Origin: Megalobrama amblycephala
Taxonomy: Eukaryota; Chordata; Actinopteri; Cypriniformes; Xenocyprididae
Assembly (NCBI RefSeq): GCF_018812025.1
Contig: NC_063045.1
Location: forward strand, 50,325,629 to 50,389,628
Length of the DNA stretch: 64,000 nucleotides
Direction of reading: 5' to 3'
Shown here one piece after another: positions 62,432 through 64,000 of this stretch. The notes below the pieces were generated by a model. The model was given only the letters and a program-made list of their open reading frames with translations. It made no database searches and had not been told where the DNA came from. Every line of letters begins with the position of its first letter. Position 1 is the first letter of the stretch. A program made the translations under genes and the position numbers.

Positions 62432-64000
62432 GTAATTCCCTCCCTCTCTACCAGATGCCACTGCCCACAGGTAGACTGTTTAGCCCCCTTCCCCCATGTG
62501 TCCTGTGGAAAATCCGAAACACAATCAAAAAGCGTCATCACACCTAGTGATGGGATTGTTTTAGGATTTACTGTCCCATCCTTACTCCCTCCCGTCCTGT
62601 TAGTTCTGTACTGTTTTATGTTCCTGAATTTTTAGTGGTATATGTTTGTTGTGAATTTACAGAACAACATAGGCTCCATCTACATTTTTGTAAAACTCCC
62701 AAAACGTACCTATGCTTACAACTCAGTGCAGTTTCCAGCTGAATTGAACACTCGTGACAGTAAAACGCCAACAAATTTATTTTCACACAAATTATGATTA
62801 CATGGGTAGATTATCAGTTAATAAAGACATATTTGCACAGTTCCTTACAAAGTACTACGTTATGATTTGAAAACATGTTTACCATGATTTGTAAGAGAGT
62901 ACATTTTGATGTGCACGTCACATAATTAGCTCAATATGTATGGCTCTTCTGATGTAGTAAACTTGCTCGGTAGCTCACCTGGTACAGAATTGCACTTGTG
63001 ATGAGGTGTACTCGGGTACGACTCCCATGTAGCGCGAGTCATGTTAAAAGAGCTCAAAGACTTAATGGCATGATTGTTTCAGCATTGCTTTTGTTAAGAC
63101 TATCGGATAGGTTTAGGGTACGTTATTTTTAGTGCCATTTTATTTCTGCTGCAGTACATACAACATCTAACGTTATAAAAGGTTGCCAGATTCATCTGTT
63201 TCAGATAAAACTGAATGTTTTTAGCACCACTAACTGGACATTTCATTTTGAAAATTACATGAAACATGCAAGAAGCAATCCAATATCATTTTGTGAAAAT
63301 GTCGGGACAGGCATGTTTTTCCAGTGAGCCTGGGCTGGTACAGAATATCTTTAGTCCCGTTCACACAGTATGTTGATCCCAGAAAATTGCTAGAATGTCT
63401 TCTTTCTTGAACCAAAATCAGATGATCCCGGGACACATTATCCGTGTATTTTCCGGAATCTCTGTATGAAAGGGACTTATAGCCCTATAGAGACTGAGTA
63501 GGCTTTTTTTTGTATTTGAGTCGATAACAACCCACCTAGAGCACCTTATCAACCACATGGCATGATTTTATTACCAAAAAAGGGCAGAATGACTTTAATG
63601 ATTCAAACTCATAAATCTGATGATATCAGCGTGTGCCGACAGCATGAGCTTGTTTTTGCGCACTGGCTTGTTTTTAAGAGTGTTTTGGGAGACATATGTT
63701 CAGGACTGCAGGGCTAGGGATGTGTTTGGTTCACTGCAATGCAACCTGAACCTCCGAGTGATGTGAATACTGAGCATCATCCCTGGAGTTTTCTAGAAAA
63801 GAAAACTAAAGCACACAGTCAGAACTGAATCTGTGGACATAACGAACTCCCTAGGAACTTTGAATTCAGAATAGCAAATAACGTCACAACAGACTTCGGT
63901 TTTGATTAACTTGTCATGCCCTCTTTCTGCCGGCTGGATTCTTGATGTGTTAATGGACCCTGTGGTTGTTTTGGGCCTCTGAGGCTTTTGATTGCAGGGG
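62432..64000. other. dlg2 intron downstream of the linker exon
   Basis: No exon recognised. In mammals extra linker exons and the PDZ3 exon follow here. Apart from the tRNA-like segment at 62970-63025 the stretch is unique AT-rich DNA. Confidence 0.5.
62961..63040 (+). repeat. tRNA-derived SINE head
   Basis: An A-box-like GTAGCTCACCTGG (62970-62982) and a near-consensus B box GGTACGACTCC (63015-63025, one mismatch) have correct pol III spacing. The central 'cacttgtgatgag' is shared with the minus-strand copy at 47416-47490. Stem pairing is partly lost, so I treat it as a SINE fragment. Confidence 0.6.

Overview
This 64 kb window is vertebrate nuclear DNA, almost certainly from a cyprinid teleost. 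It is AT-rich and intron-dominated, and it carries fish-type hAT elements, TTAA-flanked palindromic elements, a Tc1-like transposon and (GT)n/(AT)n microsatellites. No bacterial operons, CRISPR arrays or viral genes were seen. Species and chromosome cannot be read from the sequence.

The one gene that can be recognised is dlg2 (PSD-93/chapsyn-110, a neuronal MAGUK scaffold) on the + strand. Seven common coding exons were traced by hand: 39362-39415, 52101-52151, 54457-54581, 59096-59265, 59992-60128, 61911-62055 and 62266-62407. All have AG/GT borders and a continuous reading phase. They encode a short N-terminal linker, PDZ1, PDZ2 and the start of the PDZ2-PDZ3 linker. PDZ3, SH3 and the guanylate-kinase domain must lie beyond position 64000. 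Upstream, a CpG-rich open exon at 24031-24339 ends in phase 0 and joins in frame to 39362; I read it as an alternative dlg2 first exon. Two more ATG-containing exon candidates (17375-17623 and 51631-51702) also end in phase 0 before a GT donor and could be further promoter-specific first exons. They are hypotheses. A small minus-strand open frame with two Cys-x2-Cys pairs (22992-23256) is unassigned.

Layout. 1-17 kb is upstream and transposon-rich: a TIR element at 291-2009, hAT elements at 4307-5325, 8004-9116 and 10448-11778, a MITE at 14285-14787 and a TTAA element at 14915-15778. 17-24 kb is mostly unique sequence with the two upstream exon candidates. 24.3-39.4 kb is a 15 kb intron with a decayed but nearly full-length Tc1-like element at 26914-28510. 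39.4-52.1 kb is a 12.7 kb intron with several TTAA elements. 52-62.4 kb holds the PDZ exons, separated by further hAT, Tc1 and TTAA insertions. 62.4-64 kb is intron.

The most informative structural point is that many insertions keep perfect or near-perfect target-site duplications. One (4419-5092) sits inside one arm of a foldback hAT whose other arm preserves the empty site, which proves TTAA targeting from this window alone. The main biological interest is the apparent use of several alternative first exons feeding one PDZ core.
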